DNA of 64,000 bases from Streptomyces caniferus (GCF_009811555.1 NZ_BLIN01000002.1:1364001-1428000), one strand, 5' to 3'. Shown: positions 51,016 through 60,298, counted from the stretch's first letter. The notes: generated by a model from the sequence alone, not told the origin. Program-made: numbers and translations.

Positions 51016-52038
51016 TCACGCAGCGTTCGTACCGGGCAGCGCTTTTGCGCCATCGGACGTGACGCGGGTGGCACCGATGTAATCCGGCGTATCGATCTTG
51101 TCGAACCGGATTTTGGCCCCGGTGTACGGCGCATTGATCATGTACCCGCCCCCCACATAGATCCCCACATGGTGGATCGACCGCGGGTCCTTGAGGTCGT
51201 AGGCGAAGAACACCAGGTCCCCCGGGAGCAGCTCGTTCCGCTTCGGGTGCGCCCCGGCGTTCCACTGGTCGTTCGCCACCCGGGGCAGCTCGATGCCCAC
51301 GGAGCGGTACGCCGCCTGGGTCAGCCCCGAACAGTCGAACCGCCCGCCCTGTGCCGCCGTGCCGGTACCACCCCACAAATAAGGCGTGCCGAGCTTCTCC
51401 TGCGCGAAGTAGATCGCCCCCGCGGCCTGCTTCGACGGCGCCACCGGACCCGACGGCGCCTCGAAGCTCTTCGCGAGCGTCGTGATCGTCTTCACGTAGT
51501 TCTGGGTCTCGCGGTACGGCGGCACCCCGTTGTACTGGATCACGCGGTACGCCCCCGCGTTGTACGCGGCGAGCATGTTGTGCGTGGCGTTGCCCGGTGC
51601 GCCCTTCACATAACTGGCCAGCTCGCAGTCGTACGAGGCCGCCGACGCGATCGCGTCGTGCGGGTCCCACACGTCCTTCTTGCCGTCGCCGTTCCCGTCG
51701 ATGCCGTGGGTCTGCCACGTCCCCGGGATGAACTGCGCCATGCCCTGGGCGGCCGCCGGGCTCTGCGCCCGGGGGTTCCACCCGCTCTCCTGGTAGAGCT
51801 GCGCCGCCAGCAGCGCCGGGCTTATCGCGGGGCAGAGCGTCCCCCACTTCTGCACCAGCTGCTGGTACTCCGCCGGCACCGCGCCCTTCGCCAGCCCGAG
51901 CGCCTGTCCGCCGGCCCCGGCCAGCCTGGCCGCCACTGTGTACGTACCGATCACGAGCAGCCCGAGCAGGCAGAGCACCAGCCCTGCCCCGAGCCCTCCG
52001 GCCACCCAGAATTTCCGCACGCCCCAACCCTCCCCCAT
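51016..52038 (-). CDS. Bifunctional lytic transglycosylase/NlpC-P60 peptidase (VirB1-like)
   Basis: 340 aa. Signal anchor (about 12-35), SLT domain (AAQLYQESGWNPRAQSPAAAQGMAQF with catalytic Glu in YQESG), linker, then NlpC/P60 domain (Cys in FDCSGLT; His in SIHHVGIYVGGG). It cuts both glycan and peptide. The same SLT-plus-NlpC layout is found in CwlT/VirB1-like proteins of Gram-positive type IV secretion systems. ATG 52038. Divergent from the 52184 gene and close to the cmd operon. Confidence 0.92.
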   Translation of the reverse strand: MGEGWGVRKFWVAGGLGAGLVLCLLGLLVIGTYTVAARLAGAGGQALGLAKGAVPAEYQQLVQKWGTLCPAISPALLAAQLYQESGWNPRAQSPAAAQGMAQFIPGTWQTHGIDGNGDGKKDVWDPHDAIASAASYDCELASYVKGAPGNATHNMLAAYNAGAYRVIQYNGVPPYRETQNYVKTITTLAKSFEAPSGPVAPSKQAAGAIYFAQEKLGTPYLWGGTGTAAQGGRFDCSGLTQAAYRSVGIELPRVANDQWNAGAHPKRNELLPGDLVFFAYDLKDPRSIHHVGIYVGGGYMINAPYTGAKIRFDKIDTPDYIGATRVTSDGAKALPGTNAA

Positions 52039-52183
52039 TCAGCCCCGGTTCACTGCCTTTTTCCGGTCGCTCCGCGCGCGTTGCGCCGCCCGCGGTGCGA
52101 CACGACGGCGCACGACACGGCGCAGGGGGCGCTCCTGACCCGGTGTGAGATGCCCCTCACCGCGACGCCCGGAGCACCGCCGG

Positions 52184-52348
52184 ATGAGCGACACTGCCCA
52201 AGAGCCCCGAGACAGGACGACAGCCGTGGACCCGAACAATCAGCAGCAGATGAGCCGGCACCTGTGGTGGCGCGTCGGTTATTTCCTGTTCGCCATCCAC
52301 CTGGTGGCGCTCGTCATGATCTTCGCCATGTCGCACGCCCCGAAGTAG
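52184..52348 (+). CDS. Small single-helix membrane protein (DUF6126-like)
   Basis: 54 aa: polar N-terminus, QMSRHLWWRVGY, one membrane helix (FLFAIHLVALVMIFAM) and end SHAPK. Resembles the short DUF6126-type Streptomyces proteins. ATG 52184 follows CCGGATG; SD weak. Role unknown. The 52349-52645 gap holds no gene I can support; it should carry the cmd promoter. Confidence 0.55.
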   Translation: MSDTAQEPRDRTTAVDPNNQQQMSRHLWWRVGYFLFAIHLVALVMIFAMSHAPK

Positions 52349-52645
52349 CCGCATCACCGGCCACACCAACCACCCGAACGGCCCCGGCCCCGAACGGCGC
52401 GCCGGACCGGCCACCAGCGCTTCCGATGATCATTGCTCAGGGTTGACCCCCGTGATACACACAGTGAGACCAGTCGGTTCAATGGACGGAGTGCGCCCGG
52501 GCATCCACGCGACTCCCACGGGATCCGTCAAAGAAAGCCGCCAAGTCGACAGCTGACGGCCCGTTTGTCAGCGAAGATAGAGACTGACCTGTGCCGCAGC
52601 CGGCACGGGCACACAACTACCCATCAAGGGGCGGTGAGTTCACAC

Positions 52646-52954
52646 ATGTTCATTGCGGCCGAAAAAGGCGATATCACCACCATCATCGGCGGAATCGCCC
52701 CGGACTGGGGGCCGTTCGGGAGCCTGGGCAACGAAGCCCGCGTGATGATCGAGGTGGTCATGGCGGTGGCGATCCTGCTGTGCCTCGGCATCGCGATCTG
52801 GGGCGCCGCCAAACAGCGCATCGGCGCCACCGCGCTGCGCGACACCTTCAGCGCCGAACAGGGCAAGGGCCTGATCGTGGCCGGCCTGACCGGCGTCTTC
52901 ATCATCGGCTCCCTGGGGACGCTGTTCACCATCGTCTACGGCATGGCGGTCTAG
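52646..52954 (+). CDS. cmdF: CmdF-like small two-helix membrane protein (VirB2/TrbC-like)
   Basis: 102 aa. Short polar N-terminus, two helices (about 32-56 MIEVVMAVAILLCLGIAIWG and about 74-98 GLIVAGLTGVFIIGSLGTLF), the topology and size of VirB2/TrbC pilin-type subunits; no long signal peptide. First gene of the cmd operon (SCO4131-4126 order). Letter assigned by order only. Start is ATG 52646, GTG 52634 also possible. A 482-bp gap separates it from cmdE. Confidence 0.7.
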   Translation: MFIAAEKGDITTIIGGIAPDWGPFGSLGNEARVMIEVVMAVAILLCLGIAIWGAAKQRIGATALRDTFSAEQGKGLIVAGLTGVFIIGSLGTLFTIVYGMAV

Positions 52955-53436
52955 CGCGGCCACGCCCCAGGGCCCGCCGTGGCCGCCCGCGTGGTGCACA
53001 CCACCGGGCCGCGCCCGTCCCGGGCCGCTCCCCCTGCGCCCCCGCCCGTCCTCTCTCCGCCGTCCCGTGCCTCCACCCGCTCCCACCGCCCGACCTCCCC
53101 TGCCGAGGCGACATGCTGACGCCCTCTCATGCCCGGCCCGACGGGTCCGCCGCCGGCGCCCTCGTCACCCCCGCCACCAGCGGACCGATTGGGCGGGCCG
53201 CTGTACGGGGACAGGTGGACCCGGAAGCAAGAAGGCGATGGCAACCAGGGAGCGGGCGATGAGTACAAATGACCCACAGTCCCCCATTCGCCTCTGCCGT
53301 ACCGCATCTGAGGACCCGTCACGGTGAGATGTACTCGTACCGCTGCACCCGAGCTGCCGCCCGCGCGGCTACGGTCATATGAGGGCGGCACAACTACGGC
53401 ACGCAGGGCGACGGCGGCAGAGGGGGCACAGGCGCG
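52955..53436. other. Gap between cmdF and cmdE
   Basis: 482 bp. A 22-codon frame (53259-53327, MSTNDPQSPIRLCR...) with GGGAGCGGG ahead is possible but unsupported. TACGGT (53378-53383) could be a -10 for cmdE, so a secondary promoter may lie here. Nothing else found. Confidence 0.4.
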
Positions 53437-54291
53437 ATGAGTCTCAGTGACGACGGCGGCTACGGCGGCGACGGCCACCGCGGTTCCGAGACGGGCCAGA
53501 CACGGACCAGACTTCCCGACAACGACGGTGATCTCTACGGCTCGGGACGGCGGCCCCGCGCGGGCATGTCCAGCCGCAACCTCGTCACCATCGTCGGCGT
53601 GGTCGTCCTGCTGCTCGCGGCCATCGCCTTCGCCAACCGCGGCGGCAGCGGCAACAGCGAGACCCCCTCCGCCGACTCCCCCAAGGACGCCGGCCACACC
53701 CAGCCCACCGCCCCCACCGGCACCAAGCCGACCACCGGAAAGACCGGAGGAATCGCCTCGGGCTTCGCCAAGACGGAGCAGGGGGCGCAGTCGGCGGCGG
53801 CGAATTATGCGGTGGCGCTCTCCAGTGGCGGGATGTACAAGTCGGCCCAGCGCGACGCGATCGTTGACGCCGTCTACACCTCCTCTGCGGCCGCGGACCG
53901 CAAGGAAAGCCTGCGCAAGATCTACACGGACCCCAAGTTCCTCAGCAAGATCGGCCTCAAGGCAGACGGCAACGCACCCAGCGGGATGACCTTCGTCTCC
54001 CGGGCTAACCCGGTCGGGACGAAGGCCGAGAAGTTCGAGGGCACCACGGCCACGGTCGCCGTCTGGTATTCCACCCTGTTCGGCCTCGCAGGCCAGGGGT
54101 CCCAGAACCCGGTCGCGGAGAGCTGGTACACGTCCACGATGCACATGCAGTGGGTGAACGGTGACTGGAAGATCGCCGGCTTCACGCAGAAGGCCGGGCC
54201 CGCGCCGATCGGCGGCGACCAGACCGCCGCGACGGCCAAGGACATGTCCCAGGCCGTCCAAGGTTTCGGAGGGTTCACATATGCGAGGTAA
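53437..54291 (+). CDS. cmdE: CmdE-like membrane protein with VirB8/TcpC-like domain
   Basis: 284 aa. Cytosolic N-terminus (1-46), single helix (about 47-66 LVTIVGVVVLLLAAIAFANR), Thr/Pro/Lys-rich linker, then an extracellular alpha+beta domain (YAVALSSGGMYKS...; YSTLFGLAGQGSQNPVAESWYTSTMHMQWVNGDWKIAGF) of the NTF2-like shape seen in VirB8/TcpC. ATG 53437. Overlaps cmdD by 11 bp. Confidence 0.72.
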   Translation: MSLSDDGGYGGDGHRGSETGQTRTRLPDNDGDLYGSGRRPRAGMSSRNLVTIVGVVVLLLAAIAFANRGGSGNSETPSADSPKDAGHTQPTAPTGTKPTTGKTGGIASGFAKTEQGAQSAAANYAVALSSGGMYKSAQRDAIVDAVYTSSAAADRKESLRKIYTDPKFLSKIGLKADGNAPSGMTFVSRANPVGTKAEKFEGTTATVAVWYSTLFGLAGQGSQNPVAESWYTSTMHMQWVNGDWKIAGFTQKAGPAPIGGDQTAATAKDMSQAVQGFGGFTYAR

Positions 54292-55603
54292 AACCGGACG
54301 TCGCGCCCTCACTGTTGCCTCGGCGCTGACCGCTCTGCAGGCAACGCTGACGGTCCTCGCGACCCGCGCACTCGCTGCCCCCTCGCCCAAGCCGAGCGAG
54401 GGACCCTGCGATCTGCTCACGGACAAGGCCAAGGAGCTCTGCGAGCGACGGGGCGGCGGCGGTGGCAGCACACCCGGCCCCAGCGGCGGCGGTCTCTCCG
54501 ACAACAACCCCCTGGACCCCCTCGACTCCCTGGCCAAGGGCTGTGCCAAAGCCGCCGCCTGGATTGTCGAGAAGCTTTCCGACGCGGTGAAGGCCACCTC
54601 GCAGGTGGACTTCACCAACACCGCCTTCCTGCGGCAGTACGCGGTCGTCTTCGCCGCCTCCACCATCCTCACCCTCGTCCTGTGGCTGCTGGCGGTCGCC
54701 AAGCGCGCCGTGCGCGGGGTGCGGCTCACGGAGGCGATCAGTGAGGCGGTCGGATTCCTCTGGCTGACCGTGCTCGCCTCCGCCTTCACCCCGCTCATCC
54801 TCTACACGATCGTCTCGGCGACCGACGGGGTCACCGAGATCATCGCGAAGGGCACCGGGGCGCAGACCGACACCTTCTTCGGGGCGTTCTCGCAGGCGCT
54901 CACGAAGGGCACGGACATCGGCGGCGGCCCGATCATGCTGATCGTGGTGTCGCTGGTGTCGGTCCTCGCCGCCGGTGTGCTGTGGCTGGAGCTGGTGATC
55001 CGGGCCGCGCTGCTGTACGTCGGGGCGCTGCTGGGCACCGTCGTCTACGCCGGGCTCGTCGACAAGAACATGTGGGGGCATGTGCGCCGCTGGGCGGGCA
55101 TCATGATCGCGGTGATCATGGTGAAGCCGGTCATCGTGATCGTCCTCGGCATCGCCGGTGCGCTCTCCCACGACAAGGGCCCCAACGCCTTCTCCGCGGT
55201 CGTCTCCGGCCTCGCGATCATCGTCCTCGCCATCTTCGCCAGTGCGGTGATCTACCGCTTCGTCCCCGGCTTCGGCGACGAGATGGTCTCGGCCCGTACG
55301 AACAAGGGCCGGGCCACCGACGGCAGCCAGGCCGCCGCGATGATCTCCTCGCCCGCGGCGCTGGTGTCCCAGGGCATCAAGACCCACAGCTCCCGCAGGT
55401 CCGGCGGGGACGGCGGGCAGCCACAGGGCGCGCAGGGCGGCCAGTCCCGGCCGGCCGACGCGGTGGCCGGCGGTGTCACCGCGCACAGCTCCCGCACCGG
55501 CGGCGGCCGCTCCTCGGCACCCGCCACCCCCGCCCCCCGTACGAACCCCGGCCCGAGCAGCAGCTCCCGCACCGGCAAAACAGCAGGAGGTGAGGGGCGT
55601 TGA
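54281..55603 (+). CDS. cmdD: CmdD-like polytopic membrane protein (VirB6/TrbL-like)
   Basis: 440 aa. Signal peptide (MRGKTGRRALTVASALTALQATLTV...), Cys-containing linker, then about six helices (ASTILTLVLWLLAVAKRAV, GFLWLTVLASAFTPLILYTIVSA, IMLIVVSLVSVLAAGVLWLELVI, AALLYVGALLGTVVYAG, IMIAVIMVKPVIVIVLGIAGAL, GLAIIVLAIFASAVIYRF) and a Ser/Gly-rich cytoplasmic tail. Core helices and the WLELVIRAALLYV segment fit VirB6/TrbL channel subunits. ATG 54281 overlaps cmdE. Confidence 0.75.
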   Translation: MRGKTGRRALTVASALTALQATLTVLATRALAAPSPKPSEGPCDLLTDKAKELCERRGGGGGSTPGPSGGGLSDNNPLDPLDSLAKGCAKAAAWIVEKLSDAVKATSQVDFTNTAFLRQYAVVFAASTILTLVLWLLAVAKRAVRGVRLTEAISEAVGFLWLTVLASAFTPLILYTIVSATDGVTEIIAKGTGAQTDTFFGAFSQALTKGTDIGGGPIMLIVVSLVSVLAAGVLWLELVIRAALLYVGALLGTVVYAGLVDKNMWGHVRRWAGIMIAVIMVKPVIVIVLGIAGALSHDKGPNAFSAVVSGLAIIVLAIFASAVIYRFVPGFGDEMVSARTNKGRATDGSQAAAMISSPAALVSQGIKTHSSRRSGGDGGQPQGAQGGQSRPADAVAGGVTAHSSRTGGGRSSAPATPAPRTNPGPSSSSRTGKTAGGEGR

Positions 55604-57162
55604 GCACGCAGTCCCACCCGATCGCGCCACGTCGCACCTATCTGATCGGCCGCGCCCGGCCCAACGCGATCGTCGGCAAGAACCGCGAGACCGGTGAGAT
55701 CGCGCTGATCATCGTGGGGGCGTTCCTCGGCATGATGTGCGGGCTGCTGGTGCCCCTGCTGCCGCTGCGGATCGTGTCCCTCACCGGCTTCCCGATGCTG
55801 GGGCTCGCCCTCGTCTACGTGCCGTACAAGGGCCGTACGTTCTACAAGTGGTTCGAGATCCGGCGCAGCTTCCGCCGTACGGTCCGCCGCGGTGCGACCT
55901 ACCGTTCCGGCGCCGCCGAGGCCGGCGTCCGGCTGGACGGCCGCGAGATCGAGATCGGCCCGCCGCCCGGCATCGGCCGGATCAACTGGCTCTCCGCCCC
56001 GTTCGGCCCCGACGAGATCGCGGTGCTGCTGCACGCCGACCGCAAGACGGTGACGGCCGCCATCGAGATCGAGGGGCCGGGCGTCGGCCTGCGCGACAGC
56101 GAGGACCAGGAGGCGCTGGTCGACCGCTTCGGGACGCTGCTCAAGCATGTGGCCAACGGCGACGGCTTCGTGACCCGGCTGCAGATGCTGGCCCGTACGC
56201 TCCCCGCCGACCCGGACGCGCACGCCAAGGACGTCGCCCAGCGCGGCGACCGCTCCTCCCCGGACTGGCTGCAGGAGTCCTACGACCAGCTCCAGTCGAT
56301 GGTCTCGACCTCCTCCGAGCAGCACCGCGCCTACCTCGTCGCCTGTATGCACTACACCCGCGAGCTGGCCGCCGAGGCGCAGACCATGGCGCGCGCCGCC
56401 CGGATGCACCAGGGCGGGCTGCTGCGCAAGAAGCTGGACCGCGACGCCGGTCTCGCGGTCGTGATGGCCCGTGAGCTGACCGACATCTGCGCCCGGCTCG
56501 CCGAGGCCGACATCCGGGTCCGCCAGCCGCTGGGCCAGGCCCGGCTCGCCTCCCTCGTGCACTCCATGTACGACCCGGACCACCCCATCGACCACATCCA
56601 GGCGATGAGCAAGCGCAACGCCTGGCCGGCCGAGCTGGATGCGATGGAGCCGACGTATCTGCAGGCCAAGACGCGGGAGTCGACGACCCGCGCACCCTGG
56701 TGCCACGCCACCGCCTGGGTCAAGGAGTGGCCGCTGACCCCGGTGGGCGTCAACTTCCTCGCGCCCCTCCTGGTGCACACCCCGGACGTGATCCGTACGG
56801 TCGCGGTCTGCATGGACCTGGAGCCCACCGAGATCGCCATCGAGCGGATGCTCACCGAGAAGACGAACGACGATGCCGAGGCCAGCCGTGCCGCGAAGAT
56901 GAACCGCGTCGTCGACCCGCGCGACGTCGCCCACCACGGCCGCGTCGACCAGCGCGGCGAGGACCTGGCGTCCGGCGCCGCCGGCGTCAATCTCGTCGGC
57001 TACCTCACGGTCTCCTCCCGCTCGCCCGAGGCGCTCGCCCGCGACAAGCGCACCATCCGCGCCTCGGCCGGCAAGTCCTACCTCAAGCTGGAGTGGTGCG
57101 ACCGCGAGCACCACCGGGCGTTCGTCAACACCCTGCCGTTCGCGACCGGGATCCGCCGCTAA
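55600..57162 (+). CDS. cmdC: CmdC, SCO6880-type protein: PrgI/VirB3-like hairpin plus VirB4 N-terminal-like domain
   Basis: 520 aa. N-terminus TYLIGRARPNAIVGKNRETG, then two close helices (about 28-44 and 48-66) as in PrgI/VirB3, and a large soluble domain (70-515) resembling the N-terminal part of VirB4 proteins but without Walker motifs. TTG 55600 overlaps the cmdD stop; AGGAGGTGA is 9 bases upstream. Forms a natural pair with the ATPase that follows. Confidence 0.78.
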   Translation: MSTQSHPIAPRRTYLIGRARPNAIVGKNRETGEIALIIVGAFLGMMCGLLVPLLPLRIVSLTGFPMLGLALVYVPYKGRTFYKWFEIRRSFRRTVRRGATYRSGAAEAGVRLDGREIEIGPPPGIGRINWLSAPFGPDEIAVLLHADRKTVTAAIEIEGPGVGLRDSEDQEALVDRFGTLLKHVANGDGFVTRLQMLARTLPADPDAHAKDVAQRGDRSSPDWLQESYDQLQSMVSTSSEQHRAYLVACMHYTRELAAEAQTMARAARMHQGGLLRKKLDRDAGLAVVMARELTDICARLAEADIRVRQPLGQARLASLVHSMYDPDHPIDHIQAMSKRNAWPAELDAMEPTYLQAKTRESTTRAPWCHATAWVKEWPLTPVGVNFLAPLLVHTPDVIRTVAVCMDLEPTEIAIERMLTEKTNDDAEASRAAKMNRVVDPRDVAHHGRVDQRGEDLASGAAGVNLVGYLTVSSRSPEALARDKRTIRASAGKSYLKLEWCDREHHRAFVNTLPFATGIRR

Positions 57163-57185
57163 AGCCGCTGGGAGGCGCGTACGTC

Positions 57186-58616
57186 ATGGCCATGCTCGAT
57201 CCGCTCGGAGCGCTCACCGACGCGTTCACCAGCTTCCTGTTCGGGAAGGTGGAGACGACCCGGCTGCCCGTACGCACCTCCACCGGCCAGGCGCAGGCGG
57301 TCTATCTGCCCACCGCGGCCCCCGGCCTCGGCGACTCCGGCGTGATCATCGGCCGTGAGGTCTACAGCGGCAAGGGCTACATCTACGACCCCTTCCAGCT
57401 CTACGGGCAGCAGCTGCCGGCCCCGCACTGGCTGGTGCTCGGCGAGTCCGGCAACGGCAAGTCGGCGCTGGAGAAGACCTATGTGCTGCGGCAGTTGAGG
57501 TTCCGTGACCGTCAGGTCGTGGTGCTCGATGCCCAGGGCGAGGACGGCGTCGGCGAGTGGAACCTCATCGCCCAGGAGCTGGGGATAACCCCCATCCGCC
57601 TGGACCCGACGGCCGCTCTCAACGGCGGCATCCGCCTCAACCCCCTCGATCCGTCGATCACCACCACGGGCCAGCTGGCCCTGCTGCGCACGATCATCGA
57701 GGTGGCGATGGGCCACGGCCTGGACGAGCGCTCCGGCTTCGCCCTCAAGGTCGCCCATGCCTACGTCACCGAAACCATCACCGACCGGCAGCCCGTCCTG
57801 ACCGACATCGTCGAGCAGCTGCGGCACCCGGAGGCGGAGTCGGCGGAGTCGATGAATGTCGACATAGACGACGTCCGGGCCTGGGGCCTGGACGTGGCGC
57901 TGGTCCTCGACCGGCTCGTCGACGGTGACCTGCGCGGGATGTTCGACGGCCCGACCTCGGCGGGCATCGACCTCGACGCACCGCTGATCGTCTTCGACCT
58001 CTCGCACATCGACCGCAACTCCATCGCGATGCCGATCCTGATGGCGATCGTCGGCGTCTGGCTGGAGCACACCTGGATCCGCCCCGACCGCAAGAAGCGC
58101 ATCTTCCTGGTCGAAGAGGCCTGGCACATCATCAACTCGCCCTTCGTCGCCCAGCTCTTCCAGCGGCTGCTGAAGTTCGGCCGACGGCTCGGCCTGTCGT
58201 TCGTGGCCGTCGTCCACCACCTCAGCGACGTGGTCGACGGCGCCGCCGCCCGGGAGGCCGCGGCGATCCTCAAGATGGCCTCGACCCGCACCATCTACGC
58301 CCAGAAGGCCGACGAGGCACGCGCCACGGGCCGGGTACTGGGCCTGCCGCGCTGGGCCGTCGAGATCATCCCGACCCTCACCCCCGGCATCGCGGTCTGG
58401 GACGTCAACGGCAATGTCCAGGTCGTCAAACACCTCATCACCGAGGCCGAGCGCCCGCTCGTCTACACCGACCGGGCGATGACCGAGTCGTCCGCGATGC
58501 CGACGGACGAGGCGCGCGCCCTCCAGGCGGCGGCGGACGCCGAGGCCGAGGCGCGCGCCGAGGCCATGGCGATGGAGCGGCAGTGGAGAGACGAGTCGAG
58601 CGAGACGGTGGCGTGA
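57186..58616 (+). CDS. cmdB: CmdB, VirB4/TraG-like ATPase
   Basis: 476 aa. Walker A GESGNGKS (about residues 88-95), Walker B RIFLVEEAWHII with catalytic Glu, and downstream motif FGRRLGLSFVAVVHHLSDV, as in VirB4/TrbE ATPases. No transmembrane helix. CmdB of S. coelicolor (SCO4127) is a membrane-associated nucleotide-binding protein whose ATPase motif is needed for function. ATG 57186 behind GGGAGG. GTGA overlap with cmdA. Confidence 0.85.
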   Translation: MAMLDPLGALTDAFTSFLFGKVETTRLPVRTSTGQAQAVYLPTAAPGLGDSGVIIGREVYSGKGYIYDPFQLYGQQLPAPHWLVLGESGNGKSALEKTYVLRQLRFRDRQVVVLDAQGEDGVGEWNLIAQELGITPIRLDPTAALNGGIRLNPLDPSITTTGQLALLRTIIEVAMGHGLDERSGFALKVAHAYVTETITDRQPVLTDIVEQLRHPEAESAESMNVDIDDVRAWGLDVALVLDRLVDGDLRGMFDGPTSAGIDLDAPLIVFDLSHIDRNSIAMPILMAIVGVWLEHTWIRPDRKKRIFLVEEAWHIINSPFVAQLFQRLLKFGRRLGLSFVAVVHHLSDVVDGAAAREAAAILKMASTRTIYAQKADEARATGRVLGLPRWAVEIIPTLTPGIAVWDVNGNVQVVKHLITEAERPLVYTDRAMTESSAMPTDEARALQAAADAEAEARAEAMAMERQWRDESSETVA

Positions 58617-60298
58617 CGCGCGGATACGACGAGGAACGGGGCGGCCGCGGCTACCGCGACGCGCCCGGCGGGCGGGGGCGCGGCATCCCCGACTCCCTGC
58701 TGGTCGGGCTGCTCGCCTTCCTGCTGGGCCTGACCCTCCTGGTGTGGACCGCGACCGGCCTGGCCGGCCTGTTCACGCACGGCGCCTGGCCCGACGGCGT
58801 CACCTACCCCGGTACGCCGATGGCGCTGCGCCACCTGGTCTCGGCGCCGCACGACCTCGCCGCCGCCTGGCCCGACACCCCCAAGGGCCAGCTCTCCGGG
58901 TACGGCCTGTTCTGGGGCATCCTCATCGGCGAGCTGATGGTCCTGCTGGTCCTGGTGATCTTCGCCCTGGGGACGGTCACCCGCTATCGCGCGGTCCGCT
59001 CGGCACGGCGGGCGAAGGCCAGGCAGGCTCGGGAGGCGGCCTACGACGCACGCGCGACGGAACGGGACGCGCGGCCGACCGGGAAGGCCGGAGAACCCCG
59101 GACGCCTCGGGAGCCCCAAGAGCCCCGGGAGACGGCCCGTACCGCCCCGGAGCCCGCGGCGGCGCCCAGCGAGGACGCACCCGCCGGACCGGCCACCCCC
59201 GCCGGACCGGCCGTCCCCACCACACCCTCCGCCCCGTCCGTACCCCTCGGCCCCTCGGCGACCACCACGGCCATGGCCACCGGCCCCGTCCCCGAGCAAC
59301 GCACCGCTCCCCCGGCAGCCCCGGCGCTCCCGGGGGCCGGGACGACCGGCCCGCACGCCGAACCCGCCCTCCCCCGCCTCCAGTTCGCCACCGACCGCAC
59401 CGTCACCCTCGCGGCGTCCCTCGCCGCCGCGACCGCCGCCCCGGGCCCCCTGATCGTCGCCACGACCGACCCCGTCCTCTGGGCCGACACCAAGGACGCC
59501 CGCGCCAAGCTCGGCCCGGTGCTGACCTACGACCCCACGCACCGCCTCGACACCCCGGCCCGGCTGCGCTGGTCACCGACCTCCGGCTGTACGGACCTCG
59601 CCACCGCCACCGCCCGTGCCACCGCGCTGCTGGCCCCCGTACGCCCGGCCGGCGCCCTGGACTCGGCCGTCGCGGACGCCGCCCAGACCCTGCTGCGCTG
59701 CTGGCTGCACGCCGCCGCGGTGGACGGCCGCCCGTTCCGCCAGCTGCACCGCTGGGCACACACCACCGGCGCCGCCCAGGAACCCGTACGCATCCTGCGC
59801 ACCAGCGCCAAGGCCTCCGGCGGCCAGGCCGGCGAGCTGGAGTCGGTGCTGACCGCCCACCCCGAACGCCGGGAGGCCGCCCAACAGTTGGTCGGCCGCG
59901 CACTGACCGCCCTCTCCTCGATCCATATCCGGGACGCCTGCAATCCACTTCGAGCAGATTCAGTCATCCTCGAATCATTTATCGACGAGGGGGGAACGCT
60001 GTACGTGGTAGGCGATCCCATCGAGGATCCGCGTACCGACCCGGGTGCGATGCCGCTGCTCACCGCACTCCTCTCGCACGTGGTCGAGCACGGCCGCCGC
60101 ATGGCCGAACGGTCATCTGACGGTCGGCTCGACCCACCACTCACCCTCGTCCTGGACGACATCGCGGCCCTCGCCCCGCTGCCCGCCCTCCCCGGCCTCC
60201 TCGAAACGGGCCGCGGCCGCGGCCTGCTGACCCTGGCGACCATGCGCTCCCGCGAACAGGCCCGCGCCCGCTGGCCACATCACTCCCTCCCGGCCTGA
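58613..60298 (+). CDS. cmdA: CmdA-like membrane protein, VirD4-like without Walker A
   Basis: 561 aa. Two helices (about 26-48 and 101-122) around an outer loop, a Pro/Arg/Ala-rich linker (about 140-250), then a domain (about 255-561) like the coupling-protein ATPase: LIVATTDPVLWADTKDARAKLGPV..DP, WSPTSGC, and Walker-B-like LTLVLDDIAALAPLP with RGRGLLTLATMRS. The Walker A position (around 255-275) has no GxxGxGK. Ends abruptly after REQARARW; about 100 residues shorter than typical TraG/VirD4 tails. The last 19 bases overlap the convergent thioesterase. Confidence 0.75.
   Translation: MTRGYDEERGGRGYRDAPGGRGRGIPDSLLVGLLAFLLGLTLLVWTATGLAGLFTHGAWPDGVTYPGTPMALRHLVSAPHDLAAAWPDTPKGQLSGYGLFWGILIGELMVLLVLVIFALGTVTRYRAVRSARRAKARQAREAAYDARATERDARPTGKAGEPRTPREPQEPRETARTAPEPAAAPSEDAPAGPATPAGPAVPTTPSAPSVPLGPSATTTAMATGPVPEQRTAPPAAPALPGAGTTGPHAEPALPRLQFATDRTVTLAASLAAATAAPGPLIVATTDPVLWADTKDARAKLGPVLTYDPTHRLDTPARLRWSPTSGCTDLATATARATALLAPVRPAGALDSAVADAAQTLLRCWLHAAAVDGRPFRQLHRWAHTTGAAQEPVRILRTSAKASGGQAGELESVLTAHPERREAAQQLVGRALTALSSIHIRDACNPLRADSVILESFIDEGGTLYVVGDPIEDPRTDPGAMPLLTALLSHVVEHGRRMAERSSDGRLDPPLTLVLDDIAALAPLPALPGLLETGRGRGLLTLATMRSREQARARWPHHSLPA

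Noticed and set aside
53259..53327. 22-codon frame between cmdF and cmdE
   Set aside because: Weak start region and no conservation that I can check; not listed as a gene.
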